A stretch of DNA of 64,000 nt from Olivibacter sp. XZL3 (GCF_004368405.1 NZ_SBJH01000095.1:1-64000), one strand, 5' to 3'; shown: positions 1 to 9,118, counted from the stretch's first letter. The notes: generated by a model not told the origin, from the sequence alone. Program-made: numbers and translations.

Positions 1-73
1 CTTGATCCAAGAGAAAGAAATTTAACCGGCTCCGAAAAAAAGTAGCCCAAAAACTTGTAATTAATTAGAGTAT

Positions 74-664
74 ATGAAAAAAGCAGAGGCAACACGGCTA
101 ACAATCTTACAAAAAGCATTCGAACTCATTTACATTAAAGGTTATCAAACAACCAGTATTGACGATATCATTGCTACCACGCAAGTAACAAAGGGCGCAT
201 TTTATTACCATTTCAAAACAAAAGACGAAATGGGAATTGCCATCATCAACGAAATCTTAAAGCCTACACTCACCAATAGTTTCATTGAACCATTGCAGCG
301 CGAAGAAAACCCGATAGATGCCATTTACAACTTAATGCATCACCTATTAATTGAAAATGAATTTTTGAAAGTTGAATACGGTTGTCCGGCTTCGAATTTT
401 ACGCAAGAAATGACCCCTTGGCATGCCGACTTTAATAACGTATTAAATGAACTGACACAACAATGGACAAATGTAATGATCGCAACCATTGAAAAGGGAA
501 AGAAAAAAGGACTTATCCGTGAAGACGTAAATCCAAAACAGGTAACAACCTTTGTGGTCTCCGGCTATTGGGGCATACGAAATTTCGGAAAATTAGAAAA
601 CAGCAAAAAAGTTTATTTCCCTTATTTAAAAGAACTTAAAAGCTATCTAAACACGCTGAAATAA
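74..664 (+). CDS. TetR/AcrR family transcriptional regulator
   Basis: A cytoplasmic one-component repressor of 196 residues, the usual TetR length. The N-terminal helix-turn-helix spans about residues 9-52 and carries the family signature TKGAFYYHF. The C-terminal part should be the ligand and dimer domain, and its ligand cannot be read from sequence. It is followed by a 66-bp gap holding a palindrome (679-698), and then by two small membrane proteins on the same strand. The simplest reading is that it represses those two genes from that site. The ATG at 74 gives a complete DNA-binding domain. Family assignment is firm; target and inducer are inferred. Confidence 0.93.
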   Translation: MKKAEATRLTILQKAFELIYIKGYQTTSIDDIIATTQVTKGAFYYHFKTKDEMGIAIINEILKPTLTNSFIEPLQREENPIDAIYNLMHHLLIENEFLKVEYGCPASNFTQEMTPWHADFNNVLNELTQQWTNVMIATIEKGKKKGLIREDVNPKQVTTFVVSGYWGIRNFGKLENSKKVYFPYLKELKSYLNTLK

Positions 665-678
665 TTTTTTTCTTTAAA

Positions 679-698
679 AACATACTATTTAGTATGTT
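679..698. promoter_or_regulatory. Palindromic operator, likely for the upstream TetR regulator
   Basis: AACATACTATTTAGTATGTT has two perfect 9-bp arms separated by two bases. It lies 15 bp after the tetR stop codon and about 32 bp before the DUF6010 gene. A TATCTTTA sequence at 705-712, one mismatch from the Bacteroidota -7 box, sits just downstream, so a bound dimer would cover the -33 region. Length and symmetry fit a TetR-family operator. The assignment to this particular TetR is inferred from position. Confidence 0.6.
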
Positions 699-730
699 AT
701 CATTTATCTTTATTCCGAAAAACAAAAAGT

Positions 731-1168
731 ATGGACACTTCTCATCATATGATTCCCGAATTCACCTGGATCAATGCCGTTGTTGCAATATGGATTGCAT
801 TTGCATTCATCTCCATCATGTCGTTTGTAAAAGAGCCGAACAGACAGAAATTAAACGCGATAATCATTGCTGGCGCAGGCGGAGTTTATTGGGACGGCGG
901 TTTAGGCGTATGGGAATTTGTGTTCGGGTCGGTCATGTTATTTGTGGCTTACCAAGGATTAAAACATTACTATTTTATTGGTATTGGTTGGTTACTTCAT
1001 ACAGCTTGGGACCTGCTACATCACTTATATGGAAATCCAATCGTTTACCTGGAACCTGCTTCTTCTGCGGGCTGCGCCGTTTGCGACCCAATTCTTGCCC
1101 TTTGGTTTTTCTTTGGGGCGCCAACCATCTGGAACGTATTCAAGAAACATCCCTTAATTACTACATAA
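731..1168 (+). CDS. DUF6010-like integral membrane protein
   Basis: A small hydrophobic protein of 145 residues with about four membrane segments, matching in style the uncharacterised DUF6010 family. A characteristic stretch includes GWLLHTAWDLLHHLYG, and a late SAGCAVCDP motif holds two cysteines; the His/Trp-rich part may bind a ligand or metal, which is speculation. The stop codon directly abuts the ATG of the next gene, so the two are almost certainly co-translated. The palindrome at 679-698 in front suggests TetR control. A reading in another frame starting at 694 is longer but has the composition of a shadow. Confidence 0.75.
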   Translation: MDTSHHMIPEFTWINAVVAIWIAFAFISIMSFVKEPNRQKLNAIIIAGAGGVYWDGGLGVWEFVFGSVMLFVAYQGLKHYYFIGIGWLLHTAWDLLHHLYGNPIVYLEPASSAGCAVCDPILALWFFFGAPTIWNVFKKHPLITT

Positions 1169-1633
1169 ATGTATTCGACGCTTTTATCCCTACACTCGTT
1201 AACCCGTTGGTTTGTATTGGCAAGTTTACTTTTTGCTCTCTTCCGCGCTTACAGCGGTTGGCTATCTAAAAGGCATTTTTCGAAATCCGACAATGCTGTG
1301 AGGCATTGGACTGCTACCATTGCCCATATTCAACTTATACTAGGTCTTTGGCTTTATTTTGTTAGTCCGATTATCGATTATTTCCTACATTATTTCAAAG
1401 ACGCTGTGCATCAACGTGAAATCCGCTTTTTCGGAATGGAGCACAGCTTAATGATGCTAATAGCCATCGTGGTGATCAGTATCGGTTCGGCAAAAGCGAA
1501 ACGCAAAGAGACAGCTATCGAAAAATTTAAAACAATGGCAATATGGTTCACTATAGGGCTATTGATTATACTATCTTCGATTCCTTGGGCCTTTTCGCCG
1601 CTTACAAGTCGACCTTATTTCCGACCTTTTTAA
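1169..1633 (+). CDS. Four-helix membrane protein, cytochrome b-like
   Basis: 154 residues with about four hydrophobic segments and scattered histidines, including LHSLTRW near the N-terminus, HWTATIAHIQ near residue 50 and GMEHSLMM near residue 92. Proteins of this layout in Bacteroidota are often labelled cytochrome B because the in-membrane histidines could ligate haem. No experimental role is known to me. It starts immediately after the stop codon of the DUF6010 gene and forms a two-gene unit with it, probably under the TetR gene upstream. Whether it binds haem is open. Confidence 0.65.
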   Translation: MYSTLLSLHSLTRWFVLASLLFALFRAYSGWLSKRHFSKSDNAVRHWTATIAHIQLILGLWLYFVSPIIDYFLHYFKDAVHQREIRFFGMEHSLMMLIAIVVISIGSAKAKRKETAIEKFKTMAIWFTIGLLIILSSIPWAFSPLTSRPYFRPF

Positions 1634-1764
1634 ACTTTTATCTTCCGCTTTTATACCTGAAAAGAATTCACGATTTGGCTACATCATTCGTTGATTGAGC
1701 TACGTAACACCCGTCATTCTTAACCACCTTTGTATTATCATTCAACAACAAAAACGTTAAGAAA

Positions 1765-2508
1765 ATGGAAAACATCAAAGGAAAAGTGATCGCCATTACC
1801 GGAGCAAGCAGTGGTATCGGGGAAGCAATTGCCCGGCATTTAGCAACGCTAGGTGCAAAGCTTGTATTAGGGGCCAGGCGTGTAGACAAGCTAGAAGCGA
1901 TTGCCGCATCTATTTCATCGAATGGTGGAGAAGCAGTTTACAAAAAGCTGGACGTAACGGATACAGAAGATGTCGCTGCGTTTGCCAACTATGCGACAGC
2001 GCAATTCGGCACATTGGACGTATTTGTAAACAATGCCGGATTAATGCCGCTCTCTATGATCAATAGCTACAAAATAGACGAGTGGCACAGGATGATCGAT
2101 GTAAACATCAAAGGCGTCTTGCATGGCATAGCAGCTGCACTTCCCATTTTTGAAGCGAAAGACAGCGGCCAGTTCGTGAACATTACTTCTGTTGCGGACC
2201 GCTGGGTGGGACCAACCTCTACCGTTTACAGCGCCACAAAATTTGCTGTACGAGCTCTTTCCGAAGGCTTACGTCAGGAGCTAAGCGACAATATCCGTGT
2301 CACCTTAGTGGCCCCGGGAGCAACAGAATCTGAACTGGCGGAAAGTATTTCAGACCCAGAGCTGAAGCAATTGGCCATTGAAAAATTCAGGACAAATTTA
2401 CTTCCTGCGGCGGCCATTGCCAGAGCCGTAGCTTATGCCGTATCGCAACCTGCCGATGTGGATGTCAACGAAATTGTTGTACGGCCGACGGCACAAAAAT
2501 CCTTTTAA
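1765..2508 (+). CDS. SDR family NAD(P)-dependent oxidoreductase
   Basis: A classical short-chain dehydrogenase/reductase of 247 residues, the standard length. The Rossmann nucleotide-binding motif TGASSGIG is at residues 12-19, NNAG near 88-91, and the catalytic YSATK with Tyr and Lys near 154 and 158. PGATES follows the active site. It should reduce or oxidise a small carbonyl or alcohol in the cytoplasm, but the substrate cannot be told from sequence. It is the first of three rightward genes with short gaps (38 and 14 bp): SDR, Atu4866-like, AraC. A shared transcript is likely. Confidence 0.93.
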   Translation: MENIKGKVIAITGASSGIGEAIARHLATLGAKLVLGARRVDKLEAIAASISSNGGEAVYKKLDVTDTEDVAAFANYATAQFGTLDVFVNNAGLMPLSMINSYKIDEWHRMIDVNIKGVLHGIAAALPIFEAKDSGQFVNITSVADRWVGPTSTVYSATKFAVRALSEGLRQELSDNIRVTLVAPGATESELAESISDPELKQLAIEKFRTNLLPAAAIARAVAYAVSQPADVDVNEIVVRPTAQKSF

Positions 2509-2546
2509 CGAAAGGACAATAGCATTCAAAATCAAAAGAAAAGACC

Positions 2547-2804
2547 ATGCATCAAACAACAGAGGAAACCAAAGCATATATCGGCATGTGGGTAACCAAA
2601 GACGGCCACATCCGCCACGAATTGCTGCCAAATAATCGATACGATGAAGCCCGAGGCAATCGCAAAAGTGCTTATCAGGGTACTTATCAGGTTACCGGAA
2701 ATCACATCGACTATAGAGACGATACAGGTTTTACAGCCGATGGTGAATTTAAAGATGGGATATTGTATCATGGCGGCATGGTTTTTTACAAAGAAAATAA
2801 TTAA
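2547..2804 (+). CDS. Atu4866-like small protein
   Basis: 85 residues resembling the Atu4866 family, a small beta-rich fold known from structural genomics without an assigned function. Recognisable features are the early Y-x-G-x-W-V-x-x-D-G pattern (YIGMWVTKDG), an R-Y-D-E-A-R-G stretch, the YQGTYQVTG motif and the closing FKDGILYHGGMVF. There is no signal peptide or membrane segment, so it is probably cytoplasmic. It lies between an SDR gene and an AraC gene on the same strand, a context in which this family often appears. The role is unknown; it may bind the SDR substrate or product, but that is a guess. Confidence 0.8.
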   Translation: MHQTTEETKAYIGMWVTKDGHIRHELLPNNRYDEARGNRKSAYQGTYQVTGNHIDYRDDTGFTADGEFKDGILYHGGMVFYKENN

Positions 2805-2818
2805 GTAAATTAGCTTTT

Positions 2819-3733
2819 ATGGAAAAGACATTCCGCCTTAATTCGATCGCAGAATTTCATGCATTCTGTAATCTTCCTAATCCCGAACATCCGTTGATTA
2901 GCCTGATCGATTACAGCAAGGTTTCGTATCCCTTCGATGAAACGAATGTGAAATGGATCCAGAATTTTTATACGATTGGCTTAAAGCGGAATGTCAACGC
3001 CAAATTCAATTACGGGCAACAGCAATATGATTTCGATTCGGGTGTGTTATCCTTTATCGCACCGCTTCAATTTTTGAAGATTGAAATCAATCCAGAAATG
3101 GTAGTGGAGCCGGCAGGTTGGCTGTTGCTCATTCATCCCGATTTTTTATGGAACACCCCATTAGCGAAGAAAATAAAGTCATACGATTTTTTTCAGTATG
3201 CCGTCAATGAAGCACTTTTTTTGTCTGACAAAGAAGAAAACGTGATCGTCAGCCTTTTGCAAAACATCGAAAAAGAGTATCAGTCCAACATCGACAAATT
3301 TAGCCAAGAGCTCATTATTGCCCAACTGGAAATGTTGCTCATTTATGCCGAACGCTTCTATGAGCGTCAGTTTATTACCCGCAAAAAATCAAACTACGAA
3401 CTGTTAGCACGTTTTGAGCAGGTGCTTTCTGAATATTTTGTAAGCGGAAAATTACTGAAAGACGGCATCCCGACGGTAAGCTACCTCGCAGATCAACTGC
3501 ATATTTCGCCTAACTACTTAGGTAGCCTTTTACGCATGTACACTCAACAAAACACCCAGCAACACATACAGTACAAGCTGATTGATTATGCTAAAGAACG
3601 CTTAAGCACCACGAATATGTCTGTTGCGGAAATTGCTTACGAACTTGGTTTTGAACATCCGCAATCATTCAGCAAATTGTTCAAGCAAAAGACCAATCAA
3701 TCTCCTATGGAGTTCCGTGCCAGCTTTAACTGA
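2819..3733 (+). CDS. AraC family transcriptional regulator
   Basis: 304 residues. The C-terminal part, about 215-304, is the double helix-turn-helix of the AraC/XylS family with the typical motifs MSVAEIAYELGFEHPQSFSKLFK and a final SPMEFR. The N-terminal part, about 1-190, is a cupin-like sensing domain of the kind found in many Bacteroidota AraC proteins. It follows the Atu4866-like gene by 14 bp and is probably in its operon, where it could activate the SDR. Its last 8 bp overlap the last 8 bp of the oppositely oriented molybdenum-enzyme gene, so the two transcripts are convergent and overlap. Which of the flanking operons it controls is not visible. Confidence 0.92.
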   Translation: MEKTFRLNSIAEFHAFCNLPNPEHPLISLIDYSKVSYPFDETNVKWIQNFYTIGLKRNVNAKFNYGQQQYDFDSGVLSFIAPLQFLKIEINPEMVVEPAGWLLLIHPDFLWNTPLAKKIKSYDFFQYAVNEALFLSDKEENVIVSLLQNIEKEYQSNIDKFSQELIIAQLEMLLIYAERFYERQFITRKKSNYELLARFEQVLSEYFVSGKLLKDGIPTVSYLADQLHISPNYLGSLLRMYTQQNTQQHIQYKLIDYAKERLSTTNMSVAEIAYELGFEHPQSFSKLFKQKTNQSPMEFRASFN

Positions 3734-5891
3734 TCTCCTCTACTGCTGCCGTTAGCAATTTTTCGGGCGTAACGGGCAAGTCGCGCATCCGCTTTCCGGT
3801 AGCGTTGAAAATGGCATTGGTAATCGATGCCGCCACACTGGTAATACCTAGCTCGCCGATGCCTTTTACGCCCATTTCATTGGCTATCTTATCTTCTTCA
3901 GGAAGAAACACGACCTCAATATTGGCCATGTCGAGATTGACAGGCACATGATAATCCGCAAAAGATCGGGTAATAAAGTTTCCATAATTAGGTTCAACAC
4001 GGCTCTGTTCAGCGATAACCATCCCGGCACCCATGGTCAATCCGCCGATAATCTGCCCAAAGGCAGTTTTAGGGTTCAAAATCTTGCCACAGGCACCCAC
4101 ATTCACCATCCGCTTGATACGGTACATGCCAGTGTCTTTATCTACCCAAACTTCCGAAAAATTAGCTCCGAAGGAATATACCGAATGCTTTTTAAACGCC
4201 TCGGAAGGTTCTGCAGTGCCCTCCGCCTCATAGCGCGTAACCTGATTATCGATCATCAAGGCTTCAATGCTACCAGCCTTATCATGGCTATTCAGTTTCC
4301 GCTTCAATCCATCGATCGCATTTAAACAGGCCATTCGGGCACCATTCGCGTAAGACGCAGCTCCCCAGGAACCGCCCGAACCGGGAGTTACCGGAAAGAG
4401 GGAATCGCCAATCTCTACCGTAATTCGCTCTACAGGTATTCCCAAATACTCCGACGCTGTTTGCGCAATAATCGTATAACTTCCCGTGCCGATATCAGTA
4501 GCATCCATCTGAACGGTGGCATAAAGCGTTTTGTTTTTAAGTTCTAGAAGCACCTTCGAGGATGTCTTTTGATAAGGAGCAGCCCTCGATGCAGCACTCA
4601 CACCATAACCGATCAGCCAGTTTCCCTGACGATTGGTGCCGGGCGTCATTTTCCGTTGGTTCCAACCAAACTTGTCGGCACCAATACGCAAACACTCTTT
4701 CAAGAGACGGGAAGAAAAGGCCTTATCATTACTCAAATCTGTTTGCGTATCGTTTAAAATCCGGAAAGCAATGGGATCCATTTTAAGTTTCCAAGCCAAT
4801 TCGTCCATAGCCGACTCGAGGGCGAAGCTGCCTGTGGCCTCCCCCGGTGCGCGCATAGCGAAGGGCGTTTGTATATTCATGGGGATCAATCGATGCGTAA
4901 CCCTATTATTAGGCACATTATAAAGCATTTTAGAAACACTTCCACAGGGCTCCTGATATTCTTCATAAGTGGATGTATGCGAAAGTGTATCATGGGCCAA
5001 GGCGGTAAGCTTTCCGTCTCTGGTAGCGCCGATGCTTATTTTCTGCTCATTATGCTGTCTTAAATTGGTGTTCGTAAACATCTGTTGACGGGTTACCGTC
5101 AGCTGCACGGGTCGCCCTGTCATTTTCGCCGCCATAACGGCTAAAATCACATGCTGCTTTGCGTGCAACTTAGATCCGAAGCCTCCACCTACGTAAGGCG
5201 CTATTACGCGGACGTCTCGCTTCGGTATCTGAAAAGTTTCTGCAATCGTAATAGCCGCATTATCGATCATCTGTTGACTGGCATAAGCCTTTACTTTTCC
5301 GTTATCCCAAGTGGCTATAATGGCATGAAGTTCCATCGGATGTTGATGTTCAATGGGCGTGTTGTAAGTCGCTTCCAGCTTGACCTCTGCTTCAGCCATA
5401 CCCGCATCGATATCGCCGCGCAAATGATCAGATTGTTCGTTAGGTTTATAAGCTTCACCCCGCGCCTCCTCAAAATTTATTGTTGGGGCATCTTTTTCAT
5501 ACTCAATTTTAACCAAACGGGCGGCGTATTGTGCCTGCTCAAAAGTGTCGGCAACCACCAGCCCGACGTATTCTCCATAGTAGTGAATTTCCGGACTCTG
5601 CAATACGGGCTGTATGCTCGATACCGAAAGGACTGGACGTTCTTCATCGTAAGCTTTCAGTTTCTCTGCATTTAAATGGGTAAGAACTAAAATTACCCCT
5701 TTCTGCTTTTCGGCCTCCGACGTGTCGATTGAGACAATTTTTCCCTTTGCTACGGTACTGTTGATCGCCTGTGCATAAGCCAGGTTTTCCACAAAAAATT
5801 CCGAAGCATACTTAGCCATCCCGGTTACTTTTAACCGGCCTTCCACCCGATCAATCGCATTACCTATTCCTGATGATGTGGCTGTTTCCAT
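3726..5891 (-). CDS. paoC: Aldehyde oxidoreductase molybdenum-binding subunit (PaoC type)
   Basis: The large subunit of a xanthine-oxidase-family enzyme, 721 residues, close to the 732 of E. coli PaoC. It binds molybdopterin cytosine dinucleotide and carries the active site. The catalytic glutamate is seen in KGIGELG near residue 680. Glycine-rich cofactor-binding stretches such as APYVGGGFGSK, FAMRAPGEATGSFALES and GSGGSWGAA are present. The small size and association with separate FAD and iron-sulfur subunits match the periplasmic PaoABC aldehyde oxidase rather than xanthine dehydrogenase. It is the last gene of the leftward paoA-paoB-paoC operon. Its stop codon lies inside the end of the convergent AraC gene. 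Substrates are probably aldehydes, by family inference. Confidence 0.9.
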   Translation of the reverse strand: METATSSGIGNAIDRVEGRLKVTGMAKYASEFFVENLAYAQAINSTVAKGKIVSIDTSEAEKQKGVILVLTHLNAEKLKAYDEERPVLSVSSIQPVLQSPEIHYYGEYVGLVVADTFEQAQYAARLVKIEYEKDAPTINFEEARGEAYKPNEQSDHLRGDIDAGMAEAEVKLEATYNTPIEHQHPMELHAIIATWDNGKVKAYASQQMIDNAAITIAETFQIPKRDVRVIAPYVGGGFGSKLHAKQHVILAVMAAKMTGRPVQLTVTRQQMFTNTNLRQHNEQKISIGATRDGKLTALAHDTLSHTSTYEEYQEPCGSVSKMLYNVPNNRVTHRLIPMNIQTPFAMRAPGEATGSFALESAMDELAWKLKMDPIAFRILNDTQTDLSNDKAFSSRLLKECLRIGADKFGWNQRKMTPGTNRQGNWLIGYGVSAASRAAPYQKTSSKVLLELKNKTLYATVQMDATDIGTGSYTIIAQTASEYLGIPVERITVEIGDSLFPVTPGSGGSWGAASYANGARMACLNAIDGLKRKLNSHDKAGSIEALMIDNQVTRYEAEGTAEPSEAFKKHSVYSFGANFSEVWVDKDTGMYRIKRMVNVGACGKILNPKTAFGQIIGGLTMGAGMVIAEQSRVEPNYGNFITRSFADYHVPVNLDMANIEVVFLPEEDKIANEMGVKGIGELGITSVAASITNAIFNATGKRMRDLPVTPEKLLTAAVEEIS

Positions 5892-5914
5892 GTTGATCTT
5901 TCCTTTAGATTAGT

Positions 5915-6907
5915 TTACGCTGTCCGCTCATAGGCCTGAGAAAGCGCTCTCACAATAGCCTTTTTCCCCATTTCAACCTTAAATCCGTTGTCCGAAAGTG
6001 GACGCGCCTCGCGCATAGCTAGGTCCGCAGCCGCTTCAAAATTTTGAGCACTCGGCTTTTTACCCTTCAAAAAAGATTCTGCTGCTGTCAATTTCCAAGG
6101 CTTATGGGCAACACCACCCATCGCAAGGCCGACCTGGGCAATCGCTCCGTCCCGTATTTGTAATCCGGCCGCTACTGAAACCAGTGCAAAGGCATAACTA
6201 GATCGCTCACGGATCTTTAAATAATAATAATGATCTGAGAAAACAGGCGCAGGCAACTCGATAGCCGTAATCAGGTCATTAGGCTGCAAGGTATTGTCTT
6301 TTTCAGGCTGACTTCCGGGTAAGCGGTGAAAATCAGCAAAATCAATCGTTCTCATACCGCTATCTGCTTGCTGTACGTGCACAACGGCGCCAAGTGCAGC
6401 TAAAGCAACACACATATCCGAAGGGTTTACCGCAACACATTGCTCGCTCCATCCGAATAGGGCGTGCTGGGCGTTCATTCCTTTTATTGCGCCGCAGCCC
6501 GTGCCGGGTGCCCGTTTATTACAGGGCATGGAAACCTCATAAAAATACGGACAGCGGGTACGCTGCAATAGATTACCACCGTTAGTCGCCATATTCCGGA
6601 TCTGCGCCGTCGCTGCAGAAAGCATGGCCATAGAAAGCAAAGGATAGCTTTTTCTAATTTCGGGATGATTGGCCGTTTCGGCGTTATTGCACATTGCCCC
6701 CAATAGAAAGCCGCCCTTTCCGGTCGCCTTGATTTCTTTAAAGTTTAAATCGGCAACTTCGATCAGTTCCGCAGGACGTTCGACATCCTCCTTCATCAAG
6801 TCAATTAAATTCGTACCGCCCCCAAGGTATTTAGCAGCGCTATTGGCTACAGAGGCCGCCAACGCTTCTTGCGGATTTTTCGGTTCTATATATACAAAGG
6901 GTCTCAT
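5915..6907 (-). CDS. paoB: Aldehyde oxidoreductase FAD-binding subunit (PaoB type)
   Basis: 330 residues, the FAD subunit that passes electrons from the iron-sulfur centres to an acceptor. The FAD-binding motif KYLGGGTNLIDL is at 27-38. A second flavin stretch, ATNGGNLLQRTRC, begins near 107. Four cysteines at about 119, 129, 138 and 157 lie in the insertion that in E. coli PaoB holds an extra [4Fe-4S] cluster (RCPYF, PCNKR, TGCG, QCVA). This insertion separates PaoB-type subunits from ordinary xanthine dehydrogenase FAD subunits and supports the assignment. It sits between paoA and paoC with gaps of 37 and 23 bp, clearly one operon. Confidence 0.9.
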   Translation of the reverse strand: MRPFVYIEPKNPQEALAASVANSAAKYLGGGTNLIDLMKEDVERPAELIEVADLNFKEIKATGKGGFLLGAMCNNAETANHPEIRKSYPLLSMAMLSAATAQIRNMATNGGNLLQRTRCPYFYEVSMPCNKRAPGTGCGAIKGMNAQHALFGWSEQCVAVNPSDMCVALAALGAVVHVQQADSGMRTIDFADFHRLPGSQPEKDNTLQPNDLITAIELPAPVFSDHYYYLKIRERSSYAFALVSVAAGLQIRDGAIAQVGLAMGGVAHKPWKLTAAESFLKGKKPSAQNFEAAADLAMREARPLSDNGFKVEMGKKAIVRALSQAYERTA

Positions 6908-6944
6908 TGTTACATTATAAGAGTGGAAAGCTTAACGATTCAGT

Positions 6945-7745
6945 TCAGGAAGACGAGGCTTTTTGCATCTGCTCGGCCGTCGCAAACTGCCATTTCTCCG
7001 TTTCGTCTTTGCCCGTTTGCACTTCTTTAATCGCCTCGACGATATTGTTATAGGCACCGCAACGGCAGATATTACCCGACATACGCTCCCGGATTTCTTC
7101 TTCAGAAAGTTCGATATGGTGTTGAATATCCCTGATATTTTCCGTCACATAACTCGCTTCGCCATGCTCCACTTCGGCCAACAGCGCCACCGACGAGCAT
7201 ATTTGACCCGGGGTGCAGTAACCACATTGAAACCCGTCATGTTTTAAAAAGGCCGTTTGCATAGGATGCAAACCGCTTTCATCTGCTAAGCCTTCTATGG
7301 TGGTAATCTCCTTGTCTTTACAGCTAGCGGCCAGTATCAGGCAGGAGAGTTTCCGCTTACCGTCAACCATCACCGTACAAGCACCGCACTGTCCGTGGTC
7401 ACAACCTTTCTTTGTACCCGTTAGCTGTAAATGTTCCCGAAGGGCATCCAATAAGGTCGTCCGCGAGTCGAGATGTAAAGGCTTAACCGTATGATTTACG
7501 TGTAGCTGAACCTGCACTTCGTTTACCAAGGCTTCGGAAGTTTCCGTTATTGGATGCGCCTTCTCACAGCCATAAGCTTCTAAGGAAAAATAAGGAGCCG
7601 CCAAAACACTTAAACTAGCTGCGGAAATTTTAGCGATAAACCGGCGCCGCGACTCGCCGAAAAGCCCTAGCTGATCGAGAATTTTATTTTCATCCGCTGA
7701 CAACTTCCTATCTTTTGGGTACTCCTCCTGATCAAACATTTCCAT
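6945..7745 (-). CDS. paoA: Aldehyde oxidoreductase iron-sulfur subunit (PaoA type), Tat-exported
   Basis: The two-[2Fe-2S] electron-transfer subunit. Plant-type ferredoxin cysteines are visible in CDHGQCGAC and a later C near residue 135. The second, alpha-helical cluster shows as CGYCTPGQIC and then NICRCGAY. The N-terminus carries a twin-arginine signal, ESRRRFIAKISAASL, near residues 31-45, which would carry the folded complex to the periplasm as in E. coli PaoABC. I chose the ATG at 7745; an in-frame ATG at 7799 adds 18 unlikely residues, and another lies at 7739. The gene opens the operon. No PaoD/XdhC-type cofactor-insertion chaperone is found beside it in this window, so that factor must be elsewhere. 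Confidence 0.9.
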   Translation of the reverse strand: MEMFDQEEYPKDRKLSADENKILDQLGLFGESRRRFIAKISAASLSVLAAPYFSLEAYGCEKAHPITETSEALVNEVQVQLHVNHTVKPLHLDSRTTLLDALREHLQLTGTKKGCDHGQCGACTVMVDGKRKLSCLILAASCKDKEITTIEGLADESGLHPMQTAFLKHDGFQCGYCTPGQICSSVALLAEVEHGEASYVTENIRDIQHHIELSEEEIRERMSGNICRCGAYNNIVEAIKEVQTGKDETEKWQFATAEQMQKASSS

Positions 7746-8110
7746 AATCGTGTTATTGGATTCAATAGTTAACAGATAATGTATGTTACTAACAATCACT
7801 TAAAAAGAATAGTTTTGGAGAATGCGGGCAAAAATTTCTTGGCTGTAAGCTGCAGAAATATTGTTCACCTTAAAAATCGCCTATGCCACTCCGTACCTTT
7901 ACGCTCACTTATTGGGGATCGCCCGGCGTTTTTCACCTTAACTTTTTCTTAAACAACCGATTTTACAGCCCCTCGCCCAAGTATTTGAAACAATTGACGC
8001 CCAAGTTAATACAATGGATATATGTCTTCTATTCGGCCTGAACAGCTGCTCCATCATTTTGGATTCGCAACTCGTTCCCATTCGTCCTATCAAACTTGGT
8101 CCGGCGAGCA
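7746..8110. other. Intergenic region upstream of the aldehyde oxidoreductase operon
   Basis: About 365 bp between the start of the iron-sulfur subunit gene and the end of the DUF5007 gene, both on the minus strand. It must hold the promoter of the oxidoreductase operon, but no sequence reading TAnnTTTG with a correctly spaced TTTG is evident. No convincing terminator hairpin is seen after the DUF5007 gene. A short rightward frame starting at 8022 overlaps the DUF5007 gene and looks like a shadow. Confidence 0.5.
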
Positions 8111-9118
8111 TCAACGCCGGGTAACTCCTAAAACGGTAACAGTTATTTTATATGTCCCGGGAATAAAAACCCTGAAAGAGAAACGAGCATTACAAGAGTA
8201 TGTGTCATCCTCTATTCCTAAGTCTTCGTCAAAACGAACATACTGCGTAGGAATGCGATAATAATAATTAAACCCGTTGCCGAGAGAGTTTAAAGGAAAT
8301 GGAACGACACCGTAAGCAAATTCCATTCTACCATCGAAAGATTCATACCCCAAGGAATAATCTTGCATTGTCTGTAACCAACCGTCAGTATTCCCCCCTG
8401 CAGGTCTACGAGCAATCTCGCCTGCCGCCGGATTAAAAGGTACGCCGTTCTTATCGACAATTTCTACAATGATTCTATTTTCATGATCATTTATCCTTTC
8501 AACGGCTATCGTTCCCGCTGGTAGCGTTTTGGTGGTAGATTCCTCTCCCACCTTCATGGCTACGGTGCTTCGAACAGCAGGAATTTCATAAAAAGGCGCA
8601 TCAACAAGGTCGAAACGACCAATTTTTTCGAAAACTCTCGACCCCGTACTGTTGGATATCTCTAAATCAAAAAGATACTCACCTACCGGCAGTTCTAAGG
8701 TATTAACATTCGCTTCTAATTGGCCACTTCTTTCGTTTACGGTTATAGCTGTCATGACGGTATCCTTCTGCTTAGCAGCGATCAACTCCAGTGTGGTGTC
8801 TACCGATGGATCATAGAGGCCGACCCACTTTTTTATCGGATATTCTTCCATAAAAAGGTCGTCTACCAAAGCACCCGTTTTTTGGTCATAAACATGTAGT
8901 AACTTGACCCTTAGGGGTTGGCTTGACCCCTCCAATAAGAGGGGTGTACTAACCTTTGTCCTCCCCTTCTCTACAGTAATAGGGTATTCAGTATACCGAA
9001 TGATATCACTCAAATAGCCGTTCGGTACTTTTTTACACCCGTGAAAAATGAATATCACTATATTTATCAATAATGCACTGACGCATACACGTATAATTCT
9101 ATAAGCTTTCATTGTCAA
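8111..9118 (-). CDS. DUF5007-like surface lipoprotein
   Basis: 335 residues, apparently a lipoprotein: hydrophobic N-terminus ending in IFIFHGC with Cys near residue 28. The body is rich in beta-strand patterns and resembles the DUF5007 family found downstream of susC/susD and fasciclin genes in Sphingobacteriales. Such proteins are presumed to sit on the outer membrane face and help capture a ligand, but no function has been shown to my knowledge. It is the last gene of the locus sigma-FecR-SusC-SusD-fasciclin-DUF5007, 117 bp after the fasciclin gene. A second in-frame ATG two codons later (9112) is an equally good start. Confidence 0.72.
   Translation of the reverse strand: MTMKAYRIIRVCVSALLINIVIFIFHGCKKVPNGYLSDIIRYTEYPITVEKGRTKVSTPLLLEGSSQPLRVKLLHVYDQKTGALVDDLFMEEYPIKKWVGLYDPSVDTTLELIAAKQKDTVMTAITVNERSGQLEANVNTLELPVGEYLFDLEISNSTGSRVFEKIGRFDLVDAPFYEIPAVRSTVAMKVGEESTTKTLPAGTIAVERINDHENRIIVEIVDKNGVPFNPAAGEIARRPAGGNTDGWLQTMQDYSLGYESFDGRMEFAYGVVPFPLNSLGNGFNYYYRIPTQYVRFDEDLGIEDDTYSCNARFSFRVFIPGTYKITVTVLGVTRR

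Noticed and set aside
694..1269. A 191-codon frame overlapping DUF6010 and the next gene
   Set aside because: It is Cys/Arg-rich and resembles no family, while the two genes in the other frame have coherent membrane topology and abutting start and stop.
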